Shown here: in pieces, positions 6,574 to 13,410 of the stretch
Layout: every line of letters starts with the position of its first letter
How positions within the stretch are numbered: position 1 is the first letter of the stretch
Source: JACRBK01 sp964427955
GTDB lineage: Bacteria > Chloroflexota > Anaerolineae > Aggregatilineales > Aggregatilineaceae
Assembly (NCBI GenBank): GCA_964427955.1
Contig: CAYRWY010000129.1
Span: 1-13,592 of the forward strand
Direction: 5' to 3'
Length of the DNA stretch: 13,592 nt
The notes under the pieces: model-generated
Told to the model about the DNA's origin: nothing
What the model saw: only the letters and a program-made list of their open reading frames with translations
Database searches by the model: none
Translations under genes and position numbers: made by a program

Positions 6574-8191
6574 GAAGCTCTTCCAAAGGCTGAGGGGAGT
6601 CGAGGCCCAGGTCGGCGGGAGCGACGCGCGCCGAAAAGTCGTAATACACCCGGTACGGCCCGACCTCCTGCGTCTGATACGTGATCCCCGCTGTATCCAG
6701 CCGAGACACGATCACGGCGTCCAACTCCGGGAAATGCTGCGTCACCCACACCACGCGCTCGGCCTGCTGCACCAGGTCCCGGTAGGGCAGATAGCGATCA
6801 TTCCCGGCGTGATAACCCTTGTCGTCGTAGGGCAGCGCGGTGTCGAAGATCACCGCCTCGTGCGCGCGGAAAGTCAGCCGGAACGACGTCCAATAGCTCG
6901 TGTAGCCGCGCGTGTAACCCTGCGCCGCCAGAAAATCCAGCAGCGCCCGATCCGACTCGGCAGGGGCGCGCAGCCGTTCGACCAACTGGGGCGTGAGGCC
7001 GGTGTCAGTTTTCGCCGCGCGGATCACGCTGCCCGCCTGCGCCGCCAGCAGCACCGCCAGCGCCGCCGCCGGGATCAGCCGTCCCGCCCGGCGCAGCCGA
7101 TCCAGCCCCAGCGCCACGCCAATCGCCGCCGGGACCCAGACCGGCATCAGGTAGCGCCCGGTCGCATCCGAGAAGGATGAAAAAGTGAAGATCACGGCGA
7201 ACACCCCCAGCGTGCCCCACACCCAGCGCCGCGCTGCGGTGTAAGCTAAGGGCCGATGGCGCTGCTTGCCGCGCCCTGGCTTCTGCCGCAGCCGCGCCCA
7301 GCGTCCCGCCAGCAGATCGGTGAGCAGCGCCAGATAGACCAGCGCGCCCAGCGACAGCGCCAGCCCCGCCTGCCAGGGATAACGCAGCCCATATAGGGCG
7401 GGAAATCCCAGGATCAGCAGCCCGATCAGCGACTCGCCGGGCGAGATCGGCTCCACGCCGGGTGCAGGCTCGAATCCGCCCGTCAGGAATTTGAGCGCCG
7501 CCCAGTCGTGCTGAAAATTGTACAGCCACCAGGGCGCGCTGCCGATCAAAAAGCCCAGCGCCGCCAGGACATAGCCCCGCCCGTTGCGCACCGAAAAATA
7601 GCGCAGCCCGATCAATCCGACCACCACCAGGGGCGTGACGATGGCTCCGTTGACCCACCACCCGATCCCGGCGGCCAGCCCCAGCGCCGCCCAGCGCCAC
7701 CCCTCGCGCCGCTGCCCGACCGTTACCTGCCAGCCGAACAACAGCACCAGGCTGCCCAGCAGCACCATCTCGTTATAACCGCCCAGCGTGAGGGTCGTGT
7801 AGAGCGCGCCCAACGCCGTCGGGATCGCGAGCAGCAGCAGCGCCATCAGCGCCACGCGGCGGGAGCGGGTGATCTCGTGAGCCAGCGCGTAGGCCGCGCC
7901 GAGCGACAGCAGGTACAGCCCGGCCTGCACGATGCGGATCGTCCGCACCGATTCGCCCAGGATCGCGAAGCCGCCGGCGACCAGGATCGCATCCAGGCTG
8001 CCCATATAATCCTGCCCGTAGTAAAAGGTCGGGATAGTGTGGCCCTGGGTGATGTGCCGCGCCATCAGCCCGACCACCGCTTCGTCCGAGTCGAACGACA
8101 CGCCATCGGACGCGATCAGCCAGGCGCGGAACATTCCCGCGATCCCCAAGATTAGCATCACCACCAGCAGGGTACGACGATCAGCGCGCAT
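6551..8191 (-). CDS. Family-39-like GT-C glycosyltransferase, 546 aa
   Basis: Polytopic membrane protein resembling dolichyl/polyprenyl-phosphate sugar transferases (PMT/ArnT-like, GT39 group). After a first helix (about 8-26), the first outer loop carries FDSDEAVVGLMARHI with D34, D36 and E37 in the place of the acidic catalytic motif. FYYGQDYMGSLDA follows, a pattern common in this group. About ten Ala/Leu-rich helices extend to about residue 390, then a soluble C-terminal domain of about 150 aa. Start ATG 8191 has a fair ribosome site, GAGGA, 4 bases before the ATG. The last codons (TTESTE and stop) lie inside an inverted repeat, so the tail is probably not conserved. A 21-base repeat shared with the YfhO-type gene falls in the loop KPGRGKQRHR, near residues 305-312. 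The role is probably sugar transfer onto lipid or protein at the outer membrane face. Donor and acceptor are unknown. Confidence 0.85.
   Translation of the reverse strand: MRADRRTLLVVMLILGIAGMFRAWLIASDGVSFDSDEAVVGLMARHITQGHTIPTFYYGQDYMGSLDAILVAGGFAILGESVRTIRIVQAGLYLLSLGAAYALAHEITRSRRVALMALLLLAIPTALGALYTTLTLGGYNEMVLLGSLVLLFGWQVTVGQRREGWRWAALGLAAGIGWWVNGAIVTPLVVVGLIGLRYFSVRNGRGYVLAALGFLIGSAPWWLYNFQHDWAALKFLTGGFEPAPGVEPISPGESLIGLLILGFPALYGLRYPWQAGLALSLGALVYLALLTDLLAGRWARLRQKPGRGKQRHRPLAYTAARRWVWGTLGVFAVIFTFSSFSDATGRYLMPVWVPAAIGVALGLDRLRRAGRLIPAAALAVLLAAQAGSVIRAAKTDTGLTPQLVERLRAPAESDRALLDFLAAQGYTRGYTSYWTSFRLTFRAHEAVIFDTALPYDDKGYHAGNDRYLPYRDLVQQAERVVWVTQHFPELDAVIVSRLDTAGITYQTQEVGPYRVYYDFSARVAPADLGLDSPQPLEELLTTESTE
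7258..7278. repeat. 21-base intragenic repeat, copy 2 (inside glycosyltransferase gene)
   Basis: Exact match to 4875-4895. On the coding strand the two copies are read in different frames: RARQAAP in the YfhO-type protein and PGRGKQRH here. Both fall in charged loops between hydrophobic helices, where inserted residues would be tolerated. It includes the short inverted repeat GGCGC/GCGCC. Confidence 0.7.
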
Positions 8192-8330
8192 AAAGTCCTC
8201 GCGGAGTGGGCCGGATACGCCCCCCAGTGTACAGGCGCACGCCCCATCGCGCCAGCCGATCCGACCGTTAATCAGAGATAGTAACAGCAGTGCTCACCCC
8301 GGCATAAAGATGAGCGTTCACCCTATATAG

Positions 8331-8359
8331 TTGTCAAAACGTAAACATTGATATACACT
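8331..8359 (+). promoter_or_regulatory. Candidate sigma70-type promoter for STAS-like gene
   Basis: TTGTCA (8331-8336, 5 of 6 to consensus) and TACACT (8354-8359, 4 of 6) have the ideal 17-base spacing. The surrounding 8320-8380 is strikingly AT-rich for this genome, with CTATATAG (8323-8330) just upstream, like an UP element. Transcription would start near 8366, giving a leader of about 29 bases. A palindrome TCAATTGA (8371-8378) sits in the leader and could be an operator, though this is weak. Confidence 0.45.
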
Positions 8360-8394
8360 TTAATTTAGGGTCAATTGATGTGAGGGGTTATACC

Positions 8395-8778
8395 ATGCCA
8401 GTAGAAGTACGAAGGCTGACTGGGGAGCCTATCATCCACGCCAGATTTTCGGGGCACGTCGAAGAACAAGACGTGCTACAGATGTTCAAGCTGAGCAGCG
8501 AACTCGCCCAGGATATCCCCGGACGGGTGTACCGCATCACCGAGACGCGCAACATCGAGCTATCGTTCGAAGAACTGCTGCGCATCGTCAGACGGATGGG
8601 GGCCACGACCGCGGGGGCAACCTCCGATCCGCGCTTCAGGGCGATCCTGGTCGGGACGCAGACCGAAACCCACACGCTCAGCGAGAAAGCAGCCCAAGAC
8701 GGCATCAATATCCCTCTGTTTGAGAGCGTCGATCAGGCGCTCAACTATCTCCGGTGGCAGATTCAAGCCGAACATTAA
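8395..8778 (+). CDS. Small STAS/SpoIIAA-like protein, 127 aa
   Basis: Cytoplasmic protein without signal or membrane segment. The layout resembles small STAS or SpoIIAA-like proteins: an opening strand PIIHARFSGHV, a helix EEQDVLQMFKLSSELAQD, a strand GRVYRITETR, a helix FEELLRIVRRMG, a strand RFRAILVGT, and a final IPLFESVDQALNYLRWQI, much like the last helix of such domains. The family link is by pattern only, and no phosphorylatable Ser motif can be named. Start ATG 8395 is supported by GAGGGG (8382-8387) 7 bases upstream; the in-frame GTG at 8380 overlaps that site. It has its own promoter-like region and is followed by a terminator-like hairpin, so it is probably transcribed alone. A signalling or regulatory role is a guess. 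Confidence 0.8.
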   Translation: MPVEVRRLTGEPIIHARFSGHVEEQDVLQMFKLSSELAQDIPGRVYRITETRNIELSFEELLRIVRRMGATTAGATSDPRFRAILVGTQTETHTLSEKAAQDGINIPLFESVDQALNYLRWQIQAEH

Positions 8779-8805
8779 TCTCACCGGTCGTTGTTATCGT
8801 CGCGC

Positions 8806-8831
8806 GGCGGGCGTCAGCAATGAGGCCCGCC
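8806..8831 (+). terminator. Terminator-like hairpin after STAS-like gene
   Basis: GGCGGGC (8806-8812) pairs perfectly with GCCCGCC (8825-8831) around a 12-base loop, followed by TTTCGATCTT. It lies 28 bases after the stop at 8778. It probably ends the STAS-like transcript and insulates the peptidase genes. Confidence 0.6.
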
Positions 8832-8879
8832 TTTCGATCTTGACTCATTCAACCAGTCATTTAATCCCCCCAATGCGTA

Positions 8880-8885
8880 TATAAT
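8880..8885 (+). promoter_or_regulatory. Candidate -10 box for peptidase operon
   Basis: A perfect TATAAT within TATATAAT sits 38 bases before the first peptidase start codon. No convincing -35 box is seen at the right spacing (TCATTT at 17 bases). TTGACT at 8840 is too far away, so an activator may be needed or another sigma factor used. The ribosome site AGGAG (8914-8918) lies in the presumed leader. Confidence 0.35.
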
Positions 8886-8923
8886 CAGTAGGGAGTTATG
8901 CCGTATCTTGGTTAGGAGTAAGG

Positions 8924-10549
8924 ATGATTAAGCGTATCTGGATGGTGTTGGGTGTCCTGGGACTGGGGATGATGGCGCTTTCCGCCTGCGGGGACAGTAC
9001 GTCCAGCGCGGCGGGGCTGCCGACGCTGCCGCCGACGATCACGGCGATCCCGCCCAGCACGCCGACCGATCTCCCGCCCACGGACCCGATCCAGCTTCCG
9101 GCGGTAGATTGGAACGACGTAGACAAATTCCGGGCGGCGATGCGGCCCGAATTCGCGGGCGACATCGACGGCTTCGTCAACCGCAACCGCTACTATATCG
9201 AAGCCAGCCTGGTGTTCGAGGACGGCGTCTCGATCATTCGCGGGGCCGAGCGCGTGCGCTACACCAACCGCTCGGCGGACGTCCTGAACGAGATCGTCTT
9301 CCGGCTGTATCCGAATATCCCGGCGCTGGGGGGGCGCATGATCGTCTACCAGACCGAGATCGACGATACCCCGGTCGAAACTACGCTGGGCGAGCGCGAT
9401 ACCACCCTGGTGATCCCGATGAATCCCCCGCTGCAACCCGGTGCGTCGGTCGAGATGGAATTGCAGTTCAGCACGGCTGCCGAGCGCGGCATGTACGCCT
9501 CGTATGGGGCCTTCGGCTTCCAGAACAACGTTTTTTCCGGCCCGGAATGGTACCCGGCGCTGTCGGTCTACCAGCCGGGGCAAGGTTGGTGGACCGAGCG
9601 GCCCTCCCCAACGGGCGACGCGGCCTTCACCGAAACCGGGCTGTACGAAATCTACCTGACCGTGCCGGAAAAATTCGTCGTCGCCATCAGCGGCTCGGAA
9701 TTGGAGCACTTCCCCGGCGGCAGCGGCCTGATGACCTATCACATCGTCAGCGGCCCGATGCGCGACTCGCTGTTGGTCGCCAGCCCGGACTTTGGCAAGC
9801 TGACCAACGAGATCGACGGCATCACCGTCAACGTCTATTTCTGGCCGGGCGGCGAAGCGGCGGCGGAAGAAGTGGTGCAGATCGCGTCGGATGCGCTGCA
9901 CGTCTTCAATGAGAAGTTCGGCCCCTATCCTTACGCCGAGTTCGACGTCGCCGAAACCTTCAACTACACCGCCATCGAATATCCGGGGATCATCGTCGTG
10001 GCGGATCGCTACTGGAAGCGCGGCGACCAGTTTCTGGAAGTCTCGACGGCGCACGAAGTCGGCCACCAGTGGTTCTACAGCCTGGTGGGCAACAATCAGG
10101 TGGATGAACCCTGGATCGACGAGTCGCTGACGTCCTTCACCGAATACGTCTACGTGCGCGAGATCCAGGGCGAAAAACGCTTCCAGGACTACGTGCAAAG
10201 CGACCGGGACTGGTACAACTACTACAAGAGCAGCGGCGCGCCGGACCTGGTGCTGGATCTGCCGGTTTCAGCCTACAGCGAAAGCAACTACGGCGTGATC
10301 ATCTACACCAAAGGCCCGCTGTTTTACCAGGAGCTTGAAAAGACGCTCGGCGAGGATCGCTTCTTCAAGTCGCTTCAGCTCTATTTCTCGCGGATGCGCT
10401 ACGAAGTCGCCACCTCGCGGGATGTGTTGAGCGCCTTCGAGGATGCGACCGGCGAAAACCTGGACGCGATCTTCTACAAATGGGTTGGCGAATTCGACGG
10501 GCTTGATCCGGCAGTGGTGGAAGACCTGAAGGCGCGAGGACAGCAGTAA
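8924..10549 (+). CDS. M1-family zinc metallopeptidase, predicted lipoprotein, 541 aa
   Basis: Exported gluzincin related to aminopeptidase N. The N-terminus has a lipoprotein signal with lipobox LSAC (C22), then a Thr/Pro/Ser-rich linker to about residue 55. A beta-rich N-terminal domain (YYIEASLVFEDG, ERVRYTNRS, EIVFRLYPNIPALGG) is followed by the catalytic domain. The exopeptidase-type motif is AIEYPG (E352), equivalent to GAMEN. Zinc ligands come from HEVGH (H377, H381) and E400, exactly 18 residues between, with E378 as catalytic base. Family-typical W-x-D-E-S and YTKGPLFY follow. M1 enzymes are often 600-900 aa; here the C-terminal helical domain is short and ends soon after YKWVGEF. The start has ribosome site AGGAG, 5 bases upstream. 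The next gene is a paralogue 12 bases downstream, in the same transcript. Likely role: membrane-anchored peptide trimming outside the cytoplasm; specificity unknown. Confidence 0.92.
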   Translation: MIKRIWMVLGVLGLGMMALSACGDSTSSAAGLPTLPPTITAIPPSTPTDLPPTDPIQLPAVDWNDVDKFRAAMRPEFAGDIDGFVNRNRYYIEASLVFEDGVSIIRGAERVRYTNRSADVLNEIVFRLYPNIPALGGRMIVYQTEIDDTPVETTLGERDTTLVIPMNPPLQPGASVEMELQFSTAAERGMYASYGAFGFQNNVFSGPEWYPALSVYQPGQGWWTERPSPTGDAAFTETGLYEIYLTVPEKFVVAISGSELEHFPGGSGLMTYHIVSGPMRDSLLVASPDFGKLTNEIDGITVNVYFWPGGEAAAEEVVQIASDALHVFNEKFGPYPYAEFDVAETFNYTAIEYPGIIVVADRYWKRGDQFLEVSTAHEVGHQWFYSLVGNNQVDEPWIDESLTSFTEYVYVREIQGEKRFQDYVQSDRDWYNYYKSSGAPDLVLDLPVSAYSESNYGVIIYTKGPLFYQELEKTLGEDRFFKSLQLYFSRMRYEVATSRDVLSAFEDATGENLDAIFYKWVGEFDGLDPAVVEDLKARGQQ

Positions 10550-10561
10550 GGCGGTGCAGTG

Positions 10562-12058
10562 ATGAAAAAACTGGTTGGGATCGTGCTGCTCCTGGTGGTG
10601 CTTATGCCCCCCGGCGTGCAAGCGCAGGGATTGGACGATTGGACCGCGGTCTACCGCCCGGCCCTGCTGCCGGGTTTCGCCGGGGACATGGCGGCCTTCG
10701 CGGACGCGCCGCGCTACACCATCGACGCGGCCCTGACCGTCACGCCGGACGGCGCAACGCTGGCCGGTGACGAGACGGTCACCTACACCAACCGCACCGC
10801 CGGGGCGCTGGCCGAGATCGTATTTCGGCTATATCCCAACCTGCACTCCTATGGCGGAGAGATGCTCGTCGATCAGGTGACGGCGGACGGCGTGAGTATC
10901 ACCCCGGTCCTGGACGACACCCGCTCGGTGCTAATGCTCCCCCTGCCGCAGCCATTGGCCGCCGAGAGCAGCGTCACGCTGGCTATGCATTTCAGCGCGA
11001 CCGTCACCGCCGGAGTCGAGCGGCTGTACCGCCTCTTCAGCGATCTGGACGGTATGCTGGCGCTGCCGAATGCCTACCCGGTGCTCTCGGTGTATACGCC
11101 GGGCGAAGGCTGGTGGGAAGTGACCGATCATCCCCAGGGCGATGCCGTGTTCAGCGAGACGGCCTTCTACACGGTGACGATCACCGCGCCCGAAAACCTG
11201 ATCCTGATCACCAGCGGGAGCGAGATCGATCTCGCGCGCCACGACGATGGCACGCTGACCCACCGCTACGTGGCGCCGCTCATGCGCGATTTCGCCCTGT
11301 TCGCCAGCACCAATTATGTCTCGCTCAGCGGCGAGCAGGACGGCATCACCCTGACGCTGTTCTACGATAAAAACCAGGCCGGGGCGTATGATACCGCCCG
11401 CGCCGGGCTGCGGATGCTCAAAGATGCCGTGCGGATCTACGACAGCACCTACGGGCCGTATCCCTTCGCCGAGCTGGACCTGGTCGAAACGCCGACCAGC
11501 GCCGGGGGCATCGAATATCCGGGCGTGTTCGTCGTGGCCAGCGACCAGTGGGACAAATCCAACGATTTTTACGAATTCGTCATCGCCCACGAATGCGCGC
11601 ACGAGTGGTTCTACAGCCTGGTGGGCAACGATCAGACCCTACATCCCTGGATGGACGAGGCGTTGGCGCAGTATTCGGTGGCGCTGTACATTCGCGACCT
11701 GGAAGGCGACGCGGGCTACCGGGGCGCGATGGCGAGCTTTCAGGCGCAGGTCGATAAATATGTCGGTCAGTTTTCGTCCAGGGTCGAAGAATCGGACTTC
11801 GTGATCGGCCAGCCGGTGACCGACTATCCCGACTCGGCCTATTTTTACCTCGTCTACCAGCGCGGACCGCTCTTTTTCGGGGCGCTGGCCGACGATTACG
11901 GCGTGGAAATGATGATCGCGATGCTGCGCGACTATTTCACCGCGTACAAATACCAGATCGCCCAGCCGGGCGATATGCTCGCCAGCTTCGAGCAGACCTC
12001 CGGGCAAGACCTGGAGTCCATCTTCGCGGAGTGGATCGGCGCGATCCCGGTGGGATAA
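10562..12058 (+). CDS. M1-family zinc metallopeptidase, predicted secreted paralogue, 498 aa
   Basis: Tandem paralogue of the preceding peptidase with the same domain order. The signal is an ordinary type I peptide with likely cleavage after VQA (A21); there is no lipobox and no Pro/Thr linker, so it is predicted to be released rather than membrane-anchored. The N-terminal domain shows TYTNRTAGALAEIVFRLYPN, close to the first enzyme. The exopeptidase motif is GGIEYPG (E318). Zinc site: HECAH (H343, H347) with E366 18 residues on, and E344 as base; W-M-D-E-A follows. The chain ends after FAEWIGAIPVG without a long helical domain. ATG 10562 is preferred to the GTG just before it: the ribosome site AGGCGG (10549-10554) is 7 bases upstream and overlaps the previous stop, implying translational coupling. 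A 26-base exact match to the paralogue covers the codons after the zinc motif. Confidence 0.92.
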   Translation: MKKLVGIVLLLVVLMPPGVQAQGLDDWTAVYRPALLPGFAGDMAAFADAPRYTIDAALTVTPDGATLAGDETVTYTNRTAGALAEIVFRLYPNLHSYGGEMLVDQVTADGVSITPVLDDTRSVLMLPLPQPLAAESSVTLAMHFSATVTAGVERLYRLFSDLDGMLALPNAYPVLSVYTPGEGWWEVTDHPQGDAVFSETAFYTVTITAPENLILITSGSEIDLARHDDGTLTHRYVAPLMRDFALFASTNYVSLSGEQDGITLTLFYDKNQAGAYDTARAGLRMLKDAVRIYDSTYGPYPFAELDLVETPTSAGGIEYPGVFVVASDQWDKSNDFYEFVIAHECAHEWFYSLVGNDQTLHPWMDEALAQYSVALYIRDLEGDAGYRGAMASFQAQVDKYVGQFSSRVEESDFVIGQPVTDYPDSAYFYLVYQRGPLFFGALADDYGVEMMIAMLRDYFTAYKYQIAQPGDMLASFEQTSGQDLESIFAEWIGAIPVG

Positions 12059-12149
12059 GAAACATCTCACCCCTGGACCCGTTTCGCTCTGATCAATCTC
12101 CGACAGTTTTCAATGCTGGAGGGCGCCATCCAGGGAGCGTCATGGCGTT

Positions 12150-12198
12150 CACCCCCTCCTGCGCCTCCCCCGTGCACGGGGGAGGTGGGGTGGGGGTG
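12150..12198. repeat. GC-rich nested palindrome (dispersed intergenic repeat)
   Basis: The core 12164-12185 is a perfect 22-base palindrome with centre GTGCAC and arms CCTCCCCC/GGGGGAGG. An outer arm CACCCCC (12150-12156) pairs with GGGGGTG (12192-12198). It lies in the 193-base gap between the second peptidase and the phytase-like gene, on the same strand, and may terminate the peptidase transcript. The sequence style is that of repeats found many times in Chloroflexota gaps. The rest of the gap has no other clear element apart from a half-repeat at about 12200-12220. Confidence 0.65.
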
Positions 12199-12251
12199 CT
12201 CCGCGTTCTCTACGTTAAATTGTTTTTCTGCTTTCCAAGGAGAGGATAACG

Positions 12252-13274
12252 ATGTTCTCCAGACGCCTGACGTCAGGACTGATCGTGCTGTGGCTGGTAG
12301 CCGTCCCGGTCGTAGCGGCACAGGAATCGCCGGACGAAATCCCGGTGCAGGTCATCCAGCTCAATGGCCCCGCGGCGCAGGCCGACGCCGAACTGTCCGG
12401 GCTGACGTGGTACGGCGATACGCTGATCCTGATGCCCGAAAATCCGAATCTGTACGCGACAGCGGACGCCGCCGGAATGTTCTTCGCGCTGTCCAAAGCC
12501 GAAGTGTTAGCCTACCTGGACGCCAGCGATCCCACGCCGCTGACGCCCACGCCGATCCCGCTGATCGCGCCGGACATCCCGGCCACGATCCCCGGCTTCG
12601 ACGGCTTCGAGGCGATCACCTTCGTCGGGGATCGCGTCTTCCTGACGGTGGAAATCTGGCTGCCGGAAGAGATGCGCGGCGAGATCGTGAGCGGGACGGT
12701 CGCGCCCGATCTGAGCGCGATCACGCTCGACCTGGATCACACCGTCGAACTGCTGCCGCAGACGGACATCACGAACCTGTCGTATGAGAGTTTACTGCCG
12801 GTGGGCGACCAGTTGGTGGCGATCTACGAGGCGAATGGCGCCGGAGTCAACCCGCAGCCCTACGCCTACGAGGTCGATCAGGCGCTCACGCAGACGGCGA
12901 CGATCCCGTTTCCCAACATCGACTACCGCATCACCGACGCGACCCCGCCGGATGAAAACGGCGTGTTCTGGGCGATCAATTACTTCTTCCCCGCCGATAC
13001 GGAGCTGTATACCGCGCACGATCCGCTGGCCGAGACGTATGGCCAGGGCGCGACGCATCGCCTGATGCCCGGCGTCGAGCGGCTGGTGGCGTTCCAGGTC
13101 GGGGAGGAGGGGATCACGCGGGTGGAGCAGCCGCCGATCCAGTTATTGCTGACGACGCCGCTCTCGCGCAACTGGGAGGGGATCGCCCGCCTGGACGAGC
13201 GCGGCTTCCTACTGGTGACGGATCGCTGGCCGGTGACGACCTTCGCCTTCGTGCCGGTCGAGAATCTGCCTTAA
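12252..13274 (+). CDS. Secreted phytase-like/esterase-like beta-propeller family protein, 340 aa
   Basis: Exported protein with a type I signal peptide (cleavage likely after VVAA, A23). Repeated blade-like segments fit the family annotated as esterase-like activity of phytase: ELSGLTWYGDTLILMPEN (47-64), FEAITFVGDRVFLTVE (E120 in FEAI), and near the end NWEGIARLDERGFLLVTD (E309). In this family each block begins with an acidic-Gly/Ala-Ile pattern followed by a strand ending in E or D. A short Pro/Thr stretch near residue 95 is a loop or linker. The family name does not prove phytase or esterase activity, and no classic phytase or serine-hydrolase motif is visible. Start ATG 12252 has ribosome sites AAGGAG and GAGG (12237-12245) upstream. 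It follows the peptidases on the same strand but after a 193-base gap with a palindrome, so it may be separately transcribed. Likely location: cell surface or medium. Confidence 0.8.
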   Translation: MFSRRLTSGLIVLWLVAVPVVAAQESPDEIPVQVIQLNGPAAQADAELSGLTWYGDTLILMPENPNLYATADAAGMFFALSKAEVLAYLDASDPTPLTPTPIPLIAPDIPATIPGFDGFEAITFVGDRVFLTVEIWLPEEMRGEIVSGTVAPDLSAITLDLDHTVELLPQTDITNLSYESLLPVGDQLVAIYEANGAGVNPQPYAYEVDQALTQTATIPFPNIDYRITDATPPDENGVFWAINYFFPADTELYTAHDPLAETYGQGATHRLMPGVERLVAFQVGEEGITRVEQPPIQLLLTTPLSRNWEGIARLDERGFLLVTDRWPVTTFAFVPVENLP

Positions 13275-13281
13275 AAGCCGT

Positions 13282-13385
13282 TCACCGCAGAGAGCACAGA
13301 GGACACAGAGGAAAAGCAAGAGAGAGATTTACACGATGAATTCTTCCTCTCTCTCCTCAGTTTTTCTCTGTGTCCTCTGTGGTGA
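13282..13385. repeat. Long inverted repeat of TTCACC type between convergent genes
   Basis: The left arm starts TCACCGCAGAG at 13282 and continues with two near-identical 9-base units, AGCACAGAG and GACACAGAG. The right arm (13361-13385), read in reverse complement, is TCACCACAGAG, one unit GACACAGAG, then a run of A. An inner stem GAGAGAG (13320-13326) can pair with CTCTCTC (13347-13353). The outer arms match the repeat at 6515-6573. It fills most of the 136-base gap between the phytase-like gene and the reductase gene and can act as a terminator for both strands. Confidence 0.75.
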
Positions 13386-13410
13386 GGCTTTTTTAGAGGG
13401 GTGAAGGCCA

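Noticed and set aside
8371..8378. Palindrome TCAATTGA as an operator
   Set aside because: Eight AT-rich bases in an AT-rich leader are easily expected by chance, and no regulator gene is adjacent. It is mentioned only with the promoter.
8912..10198. Minus-strand open frame of 428 codons opposite the first peptidase
   Set aside because: It is antisense to a complete M1 peptidase, and no motif or ribosome site supports it.
13282..13385. Short repeated units that could suggest a CRISPR array
   Set aside because: The units are 9 bases, nearly contiguous and arranged as a hairpin. There are no spacers of uniform length and no cas genes.
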